In this document: one piece after another, positions 1-6,951 of the stretch
Layout: each line of letters opens with the position of its first letter
How positions within the stretch are numbered: position 1 is the stretch's first letter
NCBI GenBank assembly: GCA_030152105.1
Contig: JASLIH010000445.1
Span: forward strand, 1-15,169
Origin: Actinomycetes bacterium
GTDB taxonomy: Bacteria; Actinomycetota; CALGFH01
DNA length: 15,169 nucleotides
Reading direction: 5' to 3'
Notes under the pieces: model-generated
Seen by the model: only the letters and a program-made list of their open reading frames with translations
What the model was told of the DNA's origin: nothing
The model's database searches: none
Made by a program: the position numbers and the translations under genes

Positions 1-1
1 C

Positions 2-37
2 CGGATGAGCCCAGGCCGGTTCGTGGGAGGCATCTGA
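2..37 (+). CDS. C-terminal end of a probable FAD-binding glycolate oxidase subunit (partial)
   Basis: Only the last eleven codons lie in the window; read in frame they give RMSPGRFVGGI and then TGA at 35-37. A PGR-F/GG-I tail is what I expect at the end of GlcE/GlcD-type FAD-linked oxidases, and the next gene is glcF, which normally follows those genes. The TGA overlaps the ATG of glcF (TGATG), so the two are probably translationally coupled. The family call rests on a very short tail plus the neighbour, so it is an inference; the open frame and the overlap are seen directly. Confidence 0.5.
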   Translation, partial: RMSPGRFVGGI

Positions 38-1410
38 TGACCGAGCAGCAGGGAGCTGGACCGGGGCCGGCCGACGCGCCGGCCTCGGCGACCCAGATCG
101 GGGCCAGGGTGCTGCCCGCCTTCGACGACCATCACCCGCCCGAGCAGGAGCTGATCGAGGACTGCGTCCACTGCGGGTTCTGCCTGCCCACCTGCCCGAC
201 CTACGTGCTCTGGGGCGAGGAGATGGACTCGCCACGCGGCCGGATCTACCTGATGGAGATCGGGCGCCAGGGCGAGGCCATGAACAACGAGATGGTCCGC
301 CACTTCGACCAGTGCCTCGGCTGCATGGCCTGTGTCACCGCCTGCCCGTCGGGGGTCCAGTACGGCAAGCTGATCGAGGCCACCCGCCAGCAGGTCGAGC
401 GCCGCTACCCGCGCTCGCGCCGCGACCGGGCCTTCCGGGCGCTGATCTTCCGGCTGTTCCCCTACCCGCGGCGGCTGCGGCTGCTCCGCGGTCCCCTGCG
501 CCTCTACCAGCGCTCCCACCTCGGCACCCTGGCCCGACGGGCCGGGCTGCTCGACCGGCTGCCCGAGCGGCTGTCGGCCATGGAGCGGCTCACCCCGACC
601 CTCGGCCGCCTCGAGCCGGTCCCCGAGGTCACCCCGGCGACCGGGACGCGACGGCGGCGGGTCGGGATGCTCACCGGCTGCGTCCAGCGGGTCTTCTTCC
701 CCGAGGTCAACGCGGCCACCGCCCGGGTCCTGGCCGCCGACGGCTGCGAGGTGGTCGCCCCCGCCGGCCAGGGCTGCTGCGGCGCCCTCAGCCTCCACGC
801 CGGGCGCGAGGCCGAGGCCCAGGCGTTCGCCAGGGCGGCCATCGACACCTTCGACGCCGCCGAGGTCGACCAGGTGGTGGTCAACGCGGCCGGCTGCGGC
901 TCGGCCATGAAGGAGTACGGCCACCTGCTCCGCGACGACCCGGCCTACGCCGAGCGGGCCAAGGCCTTCTCGGAACGGGTCCGCGACCTGTCCGAGCTGC
1001 TGGTCGAGCTCGGCCCGGTGGCCCCCCGGCACCCGCTGCCGATCAAGGTGGCCTGGCACGACGCCTGCCACCTGGCCCACGCCCAGGGCATCCGGGCCCA
1101 GCCCCGCAAGGCGCTGCGGGCCATCCCCGGCCTTGAGGTGCGCGAGATCCCCGACGCCGAGATCTGCTGCGGCTCGGCGGGCATCTACAACCTGGTCGAG
1201 CCCGAGCCGGCGGCCGAGCTGGGCGACCGCAAGGCCGCCAACGTGCTCGCCACCGGGGCCGACCTGCTGGTCACCTCGAACCCCGGCTGCCTGCTCCAGC
1301 TCCGCAACGCCCTCGAGCGCCGCGGCGAGCACCTGGCCATGGCCCACGTTGCCGAGGTCCTCGACGCGGCCGTCCGCGGCGCCCAGCCCGGGTCGCTGCT
1401 GGACCGCTAG
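37..1410 (+). CDS. glcF: Glycolate oxidase iron-sulfur subunit GlcF
   Basis: Iron-sulfur subunit that takes electrons from the FAD subunits GlcD/GlcE during oxidation of glycolate to glyoxylate at the membrane. The 457-residue protein has two 4Fe-4S ferredoxin motifs: Cys 43, 46, 49, 53 (CVHCGFCLPTCP) and Cys 93, 96, 99, 103 (CLGCMACVTACP). Two cysteine-rich CCG domains follow, with CCG at 247-249, Cys287, a HDACH motif around 341-345, CCG at 377-379 and Cys418. This order and length are normal for GlcF. GGGAGG at 25-30 lies six bases before the ATG, and the start overlaps the upstream stop. Its TAG overlaps the stop of the convergent gene in a shared CTAG (1407-1410). Other CCG-domain reductases such as LutA or GlpC are alternatives, but the two-cluster plus two-CCG layout and the upstream FAD-oxidase tail favour GlcF. 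Confidence 0.9.
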   Translation: MTEQQGAGPGPADAPASATQIGARVLPAFDDHHPPEQELIEDCVHCGFCLPTCPTYVLWGEEMDSPRGRIYLMEIGRQGEAMNNEMVRHFDQCLGCMACVTACPSGVQYGKLIEATRQQVERRYPRSRRDRAFRALIFRLFPYPRRLRLLRGPLRLYQRSHLGTLARRAGLLDRLPERLSAMERLTPTLGRLEPVPEVTPATGTRRRRVGMLTGCVQRVFFPEVNAATARVLAADGCEVVAPAGQGCCGALSLHAGREAEAQAFARAAIDTFDAAEVDQVVVNAAGCGSAMKEYGHLLRDDPAYAERAKAFSERVRDLSELLVELGPVAPRHPLPIKVAWHDACHLAHAQGIRAQPRKALRAIPGLEVREIPDAEICCGSAGIYNLVEPEPAAELGDRKAANVLATGADLLVTSNPGCLLQLRNALERRGEHLAMAHVAEVLDAAVRGAQPGSLLDR

Positions 1411-1895
1411 AGCAGGCGCAGCCGCCTGGCCACGGCCAGGAGGGCGCCGGTGACGAGGCCGAGGGTGAGGTGGCCGACGGCCCCGCGCAGGTGGCTCTCG
1501 ACCGGGTAGGCCTGGGGCGGCGGGGTGAAGAACAGGCTGTTGGCCAGCTCGTCCACCAGCAGGAACCCGGCCACCCCGGAGGCGACCCCGGCCGTCAGCG
1601 GCGGGACCCCCCGCCGGGTGAGCGCGGCCGCGGCCACGCCGTACCCCTGCCCCAGCGACTGGTGCATGGCCTGGGCGATCGTGCCCGCCTGGTCGTCGGT
1701 CGGCTCGGCCCCGATCAGCCCGGCCAGCCTCCTGGCCGCGGCCAGCGGCGCCCCCTCCGGCAGCAGCTCCTGCTCGCGCTGCTTGGAGGCGTCGCTCTGG
1801 CGGTCGTAGAACCAGGTCGTGGCCTTGTCCATCACCTGGCCGGCCACGTACCCGGCGGCGGCGCCGACGAGCAGGACCCTGATGGCGCCCTTCAT
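1407..1895 (-). CDS. Small membrane protein, DUF1440/YagU-like
   Basis: A 162-residue protein of unknown function. Hydrophobic segments lie at about residues 5-23, 98-115 and 137-156, with a charged stretch (about 31-45) after the first helix, and a short basic tail. The overall pattern resembles actinobacterial DUF1440/YagU-like membrane proteins, but no motif proves the family. GAGGAG (complement of 1904-1909) sits eight bases upstream of the ATG, and the start is four bases after the stop of the DUF4177-like gene, so it is the last gene of the protease unit. Its stop shares CTAG with the glcF stop. Confidence 0.7.
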   Translation of the reverse strand: MKGAIRVLLVGAAAGYVAGQVMDKATTWFYDRQSDASKQREQELLPEGAPLAAARRLAGLIGAEPTDDQAGTIAQAMHQSLGQGYGVAAAALTRRGVPPLTAGVASGVAGFLLVDELANSLFFTPPPQAYPVESHLRGAVGHLTLGLVTGALLAVARRLRLL

Positions 1896-1899
1896 GGCC

Positions 1900-2139
1900 T
1901 CAACTCCTCGGCAGCATGTCGTCGGCCGGCCGCAGCCGCTTCAGGAGCACCACGAAGGTGTAGCTGTCCCAGCCCCCCGGGCCGCCGCCCCGGTCGTAGT
2001 GGGTGCGCGGCGTGATCCCGACCGCCTCCCAGCCGTCCTCCCCGAGCCGGTTCAGCTCGGCCAGGAAGGAGCTCATCGACCGGTCCTCGGTCTGCTCACC
2101 CCATTCCTGCACGTACTCGCGGATCGCGTACTCCCACAT
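1900..2139 (-). CDS. DUF4177-like small protein
   Basis: A 79-residue protein starting MWEYAIREYV, with a central LNRLGEDGWEAVGI and ending in a strand followed by VVLLKRLRP. This 'Met-x-aromatic-Tyr ... L(N/G)xxGxxGWE ... (V/L)LKR' layout is the signature of DUF4177-type small proteins, whose function is unknown. It sits 13 bases after the stop of the serine protease and four bases before the next start, so it is very likely cotranscribed. No good ribosome-binding site precedes the ATG, which suggests translation depends on the upstream gene. The reading frame stays open further upstream across the protease, but that extension is Arg/Ser/Pro-rich shadow sequence and was left out. Confidence 0.7.
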   Translation of the reverse strand: MWEYAIREYVQEWGEQTEDRSMSSFLAELNRLGEDGWEAVGITPRTHYDRGGGPGGWDSYTFVVLLKRLRPADDMLPRS

Positions 2140-2152
2140 GCACCAGACGCTA

Positions 2153-3085
2153 TCAGCCCGGGACGCCCCCGGTGGCCGAGAGGATGAAGTTCCCCACCCC
2201 CCGGTTGCTGAGGCGGGTGTAGACCCCGGGGAAGCCGGTCGCGCCGCAGCCGATGCCCCAGCTGGTGATGCCGGCCTGGATGTAGCCGGGGCCGACGGCC
2301 TTGAAGAACAGCGGGCCGCCGCTGTCGCCCTGGCAGGTGTCGCGGTTGGTCCGCCCGGCGCACAGCATGGTGGCGTCGATGGGGGAGTCGGCGGCGGCGT
2401 AGACGGTCCGGCACTCGGCCCGCGAGGTGATCGGGACCTGCGCCTCCCGCATCCGGTCGGGGTAGTGGATCCCGCCGCCGCCCGGGCCGGCCGGCTGCTG
2501 GATGGTGTTGCCCCAGCCGGTGACGGTGGCCAGCGTCCCCGGCCGCTCCAGGGCGTCGACACCCGGGGTGACCAGCGCGACCGGCCGGATGCCGTTGACC
2601 GGCGAGGCCAGGTGGACGACGGCGGCGTCGAAGCTGAAGGTCACCGGGTTCCAGCGCGGGTGGATGTCGATGGCCGCGACCCGCCGCTTCTGGCCCTGGG
2701 TGCTGGTCAGCACGGTCCGGCCGACCACCACCCGCAGGTCGCTGATGGGGACCTGCTCGGGGCCGTCGCCGACGAAGTCGACGCAGTGGGCGGCCGTCAG
2801 GACCTCGAACGGGGTGATCAGGCTGGCGCCGCAGTACTGGCGCTGGAAGTCGTTGGTGCCGAACGACTGGGCGAGCAGGGCCGCCTGGAACGGGTACTTG
2901 CCGTTGGGGACGGGCTTGCCGCCCACGATCTTGGGGGTGATCGCGGCCGGGGCCCGGGACAGGCCGTGGGGACCGGACCTGATCGGCAGCCGCTTGGAGG
3001 CGGCGAGCGCAGCCGGCCCCCCGGCCACTGCCATCATCAGCGCCAGGATCGCGACGACGATGGTGAGCACGACACGCCTACGCAT
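2153..3085 (-). CDS. Secreted trypsin-like serine protease (peptidase family S1)
   Basis: Predicted exported endopeptidase of 310 residues. A Sec signal peptide (MRRR then a hydrophobic run to about residue 29, Ala-x-Ala end) precedes a short propeptide and the mature N-terminus IVGG at 53-56, after a Lys suited to tryptic activation. Triad: His100 (LTAAHC), Asp153 (FDAAV) and Ser255 (CQGDSGGP). Asp249, six residues before the Ser, fits the S1-pocket Asp189 of trypsin, predicting cleavage after Arg/Lys. Cysteine pairs 85/101, 225/242 and 251/280 match the usual S1 disulfides. The frame is open 23 codons upstream, but the ATG at 3085 was chosen because a strong GAGGAGGGG precedes it and the signal peptide starts there. 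First gene of a three-gene unit. Whether it is digestive or regulatory cannot be told. Confidence 0.93.
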   Translation of the reverse strand: MRRRVVLTIVVAILALMMAVAGGPAALAASKRLPIRSGPHGLSRAPAAITPKIVGGKPVPNGKYPFQAALLAQSFGTNDFQRQYCGASLITPFEVLTAAHCVDFVGDGPEQVPISDLRVVVGRTVLTSTQGQKRRVAAIDIHPRWNPVTFSFDAAVVHLASPVNGIRPVALVTPGVDALERPGTLATVTGWGNTIQQPAGPGGGGIHYPDRMREAQVPITSRAECRTVYAAADSPIDATMLCAGRTNRDTCQGDSGGPLFFKAVGPGYIQAGITSWGIGCGATGFPGVYTRLSNRGVGNFILSATGGVPG

Positions 3086-3089
3086 ACGT

Positions 3090-3098
3090 CCCCTCCTC
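3090..3098 (-). promoter_or_regulatory. Strong ribosome-binding site of the protease gene
   Basis: Read on the minus strand this is GAGGAGGGG, four bases before the ATG at 3085. It decides between that start and the longer open frame that begins at 3154, which would put 23 charged residues in front of the signal peptide. Confidence 0.8.
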
Positions 3099-3171
3099 GG
3101 GTGGTCTGTCCGTAGACGTGACGAAGATCCCATATCACCACGTGCAGGCACCATACGGCGATCGGCGCATC

Positions 3172-3177
3172 TAGACT
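3172..3177 (+). promoter_or_regulatory. Candidate -10 element for a leaderless thioesterase transcript
   Basis: TAGACT fits the TANNNT actinobacterial -10 pattern and ends six bases before the ATG at 3184, the distance expected if transcription starts at the ATG itself. No Shine-Dalgarno sequence is present in front of the gene, and no convincing -35 is seen. The match is short, so this is a suggestion. Confidence 0.4.
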
Positions 3178-3183
3178 GCGGGC

Positions 3184-3963
3184 ATGCCCGAGGCCTTCTT
3201 CCTTCCGCTCGGCAGGGACCGGTTCCGGGCCACGGAGCTGACCCAGGGCCCCTGGGGCCCAGGGCTGCAGCACGCCGGGCCGCCTGCGGCGCTGCTGGGG
3301 CGGACCGTGGAGGGCCACTCGGACCGGTCCGGGCTCCGGGTGGCCCGGGTCACCTTCGAGATCCTGCGGCCGGTGCCGATCGCCGAGCTGGAGGTGGCCA
3401 GCCGGCTCCTGCGGGGCGGGCGCAGCGTCGAGCTGGTCGAGGCGAGCCTGCTGGCCGCCGGGGCCGAGGTGATGCGGGCCACCGCCCTGCGGATCCGGAC
3501 GGCCGAGGTTGGCCTGCCCGACGGCCTGGTCCCGGGGCCGCGGCTGCCGGGGCCGGAGGCAGGGCGGCTCAGGCCGTTCTTCCCGACCGGCCAGGAGGTC
3601 GGGTACCACACGGCCATGGAGTTCCGCTTCGTGACCGGCTCGTTCCTGGAGCTCGGCCCGGCCACGGTGTGGACGCGGATGCGCTACCCACTGGTGGCCG
3701 GCGAGGTGCCGTCGCCCCTGTGCCGGGCGCTGGTCGCGGCCGACTCGGGCAACGGGGTCAGCGCCGCGCTCGACTTCCGGCACTGGCGCTTCATCAACCC
3801 CGACCTGACCGTCTACCTGCTCCGGCCGCCGGCGGGCCAGTGGGTCGCGCTGGAGGCGGCGACCATGCTCGCCGACGGCGTCGGCCTGGCCGACACCGCC
3901 CTCCACGACGAGCGGGGCCCGATCGGCCGCGCCGCCCAGGCCCTGTTCGTCGACCGCCGCTAG
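3184..3963 (+). CDS. Thioesterase-superfamily (double hotdog, acyl-CoA thioesterase-like) protein
   Basis: A 259-residue protein that looks like the acyl-CoA thioesterase-like 4HBT_3 family: an N-terminal hotdog half with HAGPPAALLGRTVE (30-43) and FEILRPVPI (59-67), and a C-terminal half with WRFINPDLTVYLLRPP (201-216), then GLADTALHDERGPIGRAAQA (234-253). These match the typical strands and the closing segment of TesB-like double-hotdog proteins. The likely activity is hydrolysis of a CoA thioester in the cytoplasm; the substrate is unknown and such family members are often uncharacterised. The ATG at 3184 has no Shine-Dalgarno; a -10-like TAGACT just upstream suggests leaderless translation. 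Divergent from the protease, convergent with the triple cupredoxin, sharing CTAG at the stop. Confidence 0.8.
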   Translation: MPEAFFLPLGRDRFRATELTQGPWGPGLQHAGPPAALLGRTVEGHSDRSGLRVARVTFEILRPVPIAELEVASRLLRGGRSVELVEASLLAAGAEVMRATALRIRTAEVGLPDGLVPGPRLPGPEAGRLRPFFPTGQEVGYHTAMEFRFVTGSFLELGPATVWTRMRYPLVAGEVPSPLCRALVAADSGNGVSAALDFRHWRFINPDLTVYLLRPPAGQWVALEAATMLADGVGLADTALHDERGPIGRAAQALFVDRR

Positions 3964-5114
3964 GTCGCGGCCCGGCGGCGCAGGGCGAACGCGCTCAACC
4001 CGATCCCGCCGAGGAACGCGGCGACGACGGCCGTGGCCAGGACGAACGCGGTGACCCCGGCGCTGGTGCCGCCTCCGCCGCCGCCCGAGGCGGCCGGCGC
4101 GGGCGGCGGGGCGGCCGCCTCGGCGTTCGGGTCCTCGGTGTCGCGGCCCAGCACCACCAGCACGCCGCGCATCTTGGCCGGGTGGATGGTGCAGCGGTAG
4201 CTGTAGCTGCCGGGCGCGTCGGGGGCGGTGAGGTCGGCGCTGGACCCCGGGTCGATGGTGCCGCTGTCCAGGGCGACGTCGTCCAGGGTGAAGGTGTGGG
4301 GTGCCTTGCCCTTGTTGGTGACCCGGACCTTGCCCCCGGCGGCCACCGAGGCGTCGTTGGGCTCGAAGCCGAAGTCGACCGCGCCAACGTCGACCTCCCG
4401 AGGCCCGGCCGACGCCTGGGCCGGGCCGCCCGCCGCGGCCTCGCCAGTGACTGTCACCACCCCCTTCATGGCCGCCGGGTGGATCTCGCAGTGGAACTTG
4501 AAGGTGCCGGCCTGGTTCAGGGTCACGCTGGCGTTCTTGCCGGCGAAGCGGCCGCCCTCGGCCCCCGGTTCGACGATGCCGGTGTCGAAGGAGCCGTCGT
4601 CGGCGGTGAGGGTGTGGGGCTTGCCGCCGACGTTGGCCACCAGCAGGGTCGTCCCGGCGGTCACACTCAGCTTGGCCGGGTCGAAGCGGAGCTTGTCGCC
4701 GGTGAAGCCCTCGTCGACCGCCTGGACCCGAGCCGTCCTGGCATCGTCGGCGCCCGGCTCGACGGTCAGGACCCCGTTCATCTTGGCCGGGTTGATGCGG
4801 CAGAAGTAGAAGTAGGTCCCGGGCGTGCTCAGGGTGACCTTGGCGCTGGCCCCGGGGGCGATCGGCTTGGTGTCGAAGGTGCCGCCCCGGTCGGTGGCCG
4901 TGTGGGGCCGCTGGCCGGTGTTGGACCAGGTGACCGTGGTCCCGGCCTCGACAGTGAGGTGCCGGGGGGCGTAGTCGAAGTCGATGATCTTGGCGTCCCC
5001 GCTGTCCTGGGCGGCCGCCGCCGGGGCCGGGGCGGCCGCGGCGGCCGAGGCCGGGGCGGCCAGCAGGACCAGGCCGGTCAGGGCGAGCAGGGGCAGCAGG
5101 CGGAAGGCGCGCAT
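3960..5114 (-). CDS. Membrane-anchored three-domain cupredoxin (plastocyanin-like)
   Basis: A 384-residue exported protein: signal peptide (1-24), Ala/Pro-rich linker, three tandem plastocyanin-like domains (about 40-120, 130-224, 240-324), an Ala/Pro/Gly-rich stalk, and a C-terminal transmembrane helix (353-377) with RRR on the cytoplasmic side. Type-1 copper ligands His, Cys, His, Met are complete in domain 2 (His167, Cys209, His212, Met216) and domain 3 (His273, Cys308, His311, Met315). In domain 1 they read His71, Cys105, Asn108, Met112: the second His is Asn (CRINPAKM). Likely role: electron carrier or copper-binding protein on the outer face of the membrane, inferred from the fold. A GAGGT motif overlapping the upstream stop serves as ribosome-binding site. 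Last of three genes with DUF6529-like and single cupredoxin. Confidence 0.88.
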   Translation of the reverse strand: MRAFRLLPLLALTGLVLLAAPASAAAAAPAPAAAAQDSGDAKIIDFDYAPRHLTVEAGTTVTWSNTGQRPHTATDRGGTFDTKPIAPGASAKVTLSTPGTYFYFCRINPAKMNGVLTVEPGADDARTARVQAVDEGFTGDKLRFDPAKLSVTAGTTLLVANVGGKPHTLTADDGSFDTGIVEPGAEGGRFAGKNASVTLNQAGTFKFHCEIHPAAMKGVVTVTGEAAAGGPAQASAGPREVDVGAVDFGFEPNDASVAAGGKVRVTNKGKAPHTFTLDDVALDSGTIDPGSSADLTAPDAPGSYSYRCTIHPAKMRGVLVVLGRDTEDPNAEAAAPPPAPAASGGGGGGTSAGVTAFVLATAVVAAFLGGIGLSAFALRRRAAT

Positions 5115-5119
5115 GTCGG

Positions 5120-5563
5120 CTACCTCGCGGTGACGTAGTCGGCCACGGTGGTGGCCCAGATGGCGGCGAAGGTCAGGAACAGGCCGCTGCCGATCCAGGG
5201 CAGGTAGCGGCCCCAGGCCGGCCGCAGCTTGAGTGCGGTGTACTTGGCCGCGAGCAGGGCGAAGACCAGGCTCCCGAAGATCGAGTGGAGCAGCACCCGG
5301 GTCGGGGAGGTCGGCCCGGCCGGCCCGATCAGGCAGGAGAGGGCGACGACCACGGCCAGCGTGACGGTGAGCTTGCCGTTGAGGCGATGGGTCCGCGAGG
5401 CCGCCCCGGTGGAGATGGGCGGCACCGTGCTGGCCTCGTAGAAACGGGCCGCCAGCATCACCTGGAGCCCCGCGCAGGCGAAGATCACGGAGGTCAGCAG
5501 CACCTTCCAGAGCAGCAGCTGGCCGCCCGTCAGGTCGTTGAGGAGCTCGACGATGTCCACCAC
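5120..5563 (-). CDS. Four-helix membrane protein, DUF6529-like
   Basis: An integral membrane protein of about 147 residues with four hydrophobic segments (about 17-39, 63-82, 90-110, 119-140). Two histidines stand out, His59 (THRLNGKL, just before helix 2) and His93 (LLHSIFGS, early in helix 3), a pattern reminiscent of small heme-b membrane proteins. I recognise it as similar to the DUF6529 family found beside cupredoxins, but its function is not established. It lies between the two cupredoxin genes with gaps of nine and five bases, so it probably works with them in electron transfer or copper handling. The start is uncertain: GTG codons occur at 5563 and 5560, and AGGAGG (complement of 5565-5570) is only one base from the first but four from the second, so 5560 is more likely. 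Confidence 0.8.
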   Translation of the reverse strand: MVDIVELLNDLTGGQLLLWKVLLTSVIFACAGLQVMLAARFYEASTVPPISTGAASRTHRLNGKLTVTLAVVVALSCLIGPAGPTSPTRVLLHSIFGSLVFALLAAKYTALKLRPAWGRYLPWIGSGLFLTFAAIWATTVADYVTAR

Positions 5564-5572
5564 GCCTCCTGG

Positions 5573-6001
5573 TCAGCCGGTCACGGCGATCTTGGCGGTC
5601 ATGCTGGGGTGGATGCTGCAGAAGTAGTCGAAGCCGTCGGTGACGGTCACGCTGAACTGCTTGCCTGGGTCGAGCACGCCCGAGTCGACCCCGCCGGAGC
5701 GGGCCGTGACCGTGTGCGGGGCGGTGTCGTCGTTGTCGAAGACCACCGTCGACCCCTTGGCCACCGTGAGGGTCCCGGGGGCGAAGGCCAGTCCGGCCAT
5801 TCTCACGGTGCCCCCGGCGGCCGCCGCCGGCGCCGTCCCCTCGGCCGGCTGCGCGCCCTCGGCAACGGTCGGCGCCCCGGCCCGGTTGGCGAGCTGGTCG
5901 CGGACCATGATCACCGGGCCGGCCACGGCCAGCCCGGCCATCGCGACCACGACCAGCAGCCAGACCGGGTTGGGGCGTCGTCGGTCGGCGGCGTGGCTCA
6001 T
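5573..6001 (-). CDS. Membrane-anchored single-domain cupredoxin
   Basis: A 142-residue protein with an N-terminal membrane anchor (14-34 after MSHAADRRRP), an Ala/Pro/Glu-rich linker (about 41-62) and one plastocyanin-like domain (about 65-142). All four type-1 copper ligands are visible: His96 (APHTV), Cys128, His131 and Met134 (FCSIHPSM). It is expected to be held on the outer face of the membrane and carry electrons through Cu(I)/Cu(II), as for other cupredoxins. It is the first gene of the three-gene redox unit, nine bases before the DUF6529-like gene. There is no clear ribosome-binding site before the ATG. Its domain is closest to domains 2 and 3 of the downstream protein (DSG-x-(L/I/V)-(D/E)PG and C-x-IHP-x-M), suggesting duplication from a common ancestor. 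Confidence 0.88.
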   Translation of the reverse strand: MSHAADRRRPNPVWLLVVVAMAGLAVAGPVIMVRDQLANRAGAPTVAEGAQPAEGTAPAAAAGGTVRMAGLAFAPGTLTVAKGSTVVFDNDDTAPHTVTARSGGVDSGVLDPGKQFSVTVTDGFDYFCSIHPSMTAKIAVTG

Positions 6002-6086
6002 GCGCAGGTTCTACAGGAACCCGAGCAACGCGGCTAGCCCCGCCAGCCCGATCCCGGCCGCGATCACACCGGGGCCGAGCGCCGCC

Positions 6087-6908
6087 CTATTCCCACGCTC
6101 CGGCGGTGGCCGTGGCCGCCCGCCGGTCCAGCTCCAGCTGGGCCTCGCCGATCTGGCGGTCGAGCTCCCTGACCATGTGGGCCAGCAGGTCCCAGCCCTC
6201 GTGGGCCGCCTTCTCGACCCGGCGCCGCAGCCAGCCCATGGCCGAGGCCTCCAGCTCGGCCAGCTCCTCGTCGATCTTCCGCATGCCGGCCTCGGTCTGG
6301 GCGATGCGGCGCAGCGTCCGCTCCAGCTCGGCGGCGGCCCCGCTGCCGGTCACGGCCTCGGGGCTGGCGTGCCAGTCCTCCAGCATCCGCTCAAGGGCGA
6401 CGACGTCGCCCTGCTCGTAGGCGTCGTTGGCCGCCACCATCAGGTTGGTGCGCCGCTCCCGCTCCTTCGGGTCGCCGGCCAGGTCGGGATGGATCAGGCG
6501 GGCCAGCTGGCGGAACAGGCGCTTGGCGTCGTCGCCGATGACCGGGCGCCGCTCCGGCTCCTTGTCCGGCTCGCGCTCCCCCCAGGCCCAGTTCTGCCCG
6601 CCGGGCACGCCCTGGCCGGGGTAGCGCTCGGCCGGGCCGTCGCCATCCAGGTCCGGCCGGCCGGGGTCCTCGCCGTCCACGGCGGTCGCGTCCAGCCGCT
6701 CGGCCAGGTCGTCGAGCCGGGCGTAGCGGGAGCCGAGCGCCTTGCGGTAGCTGGTCTCGAAGGCGTGCAGCTCGTTGCGGAAGCCAGCCAGGCCGCGCTC
6801 GCGGTCCAGCAGCTGCTTTGAGAGCACCTGGAGCTGCGCCTTACGGCGGATGAGCTCCTCCGCCCCGGGGCCGGGATGCCACTCCATCGGCGAGATCGGG
6901 TCCTTCAC
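6087..6908 (-). CDS. J-domain protein with flanking coiled coils
   Basis: A 273-residue cytoplasmic protein. Residues 15-75 form a charged helical, probably coiled-coil region; 76-122 is a Gly/Pro/Asp-rich linker; 125-180 matches a J domain with the essential HPD at 140-142 (LIHPDLAGD) and a helix 3 of the type MVAANDAYEQGDV; 191-265 is a second long charged helix. J domains stimulate the ATPase of DnaK chaperones. This layout without the Gly/Phe and zinc-finger regions is not DnaJ itself but a specialised co-chaperone with unknown clients. GTG at 6908 was taken as start with no ribosome-binding site; a TAACGT nine bases upstream could mark leaderless transcription. The ATG at 6887 is an alternative that would cost seven residues. 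Confidence 0.8.
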   Translation of the reverse strand: MKDPISPMEWHPGPGAEELIRRKAQLQVLSKQLLDRERGLAGFRNELHAFETSYRKALGSRYARLDDLAERLDATAVDGEDPGRPDLDGDGPAERYPGQGVPGGQNWAWGEREPDKEPERRPVIGDDAKRLFRQLARLIHPDLAGDPKERERRTNLMVAANDAYEQGDVVALERMLEDWHASPEAVTGSGAAAELERTLRRIAQTEAGMRKIDEELAELEASAMGWLRRRVEKAAHEGWDLLAHMVRELDRQIGEAQLELDRRAATATAGAWE

Positions 6909-6951
6909 AAGGGCAGGACGTTACCCGAGGGCCGCCGCCACCCGCCAGCCG

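Noticed and set aside
2140..2562. Upstream extension of the DUF4177-like frame
   Set aside because: The added part is Ser/Pro/Arg-rich sequence antisense-frame to the protease coding region; the family begins at the ATG at 2139.
3960..5114. Tandem DNA repeat or recombination hotspot in the triple cupredoxin gene
   Set aside because: The three domains are similar in protein motif but diverged in DNA, so they are old duplications and not a repeat array.
2502..5138. Long plus-strand open frame (878 codons) across the protease, thioesterase and cupredoxin genes
   Set aside because: Composition is Gly/Arg/Ala-rich without motifs, and each part overlaps a well-supported gene.
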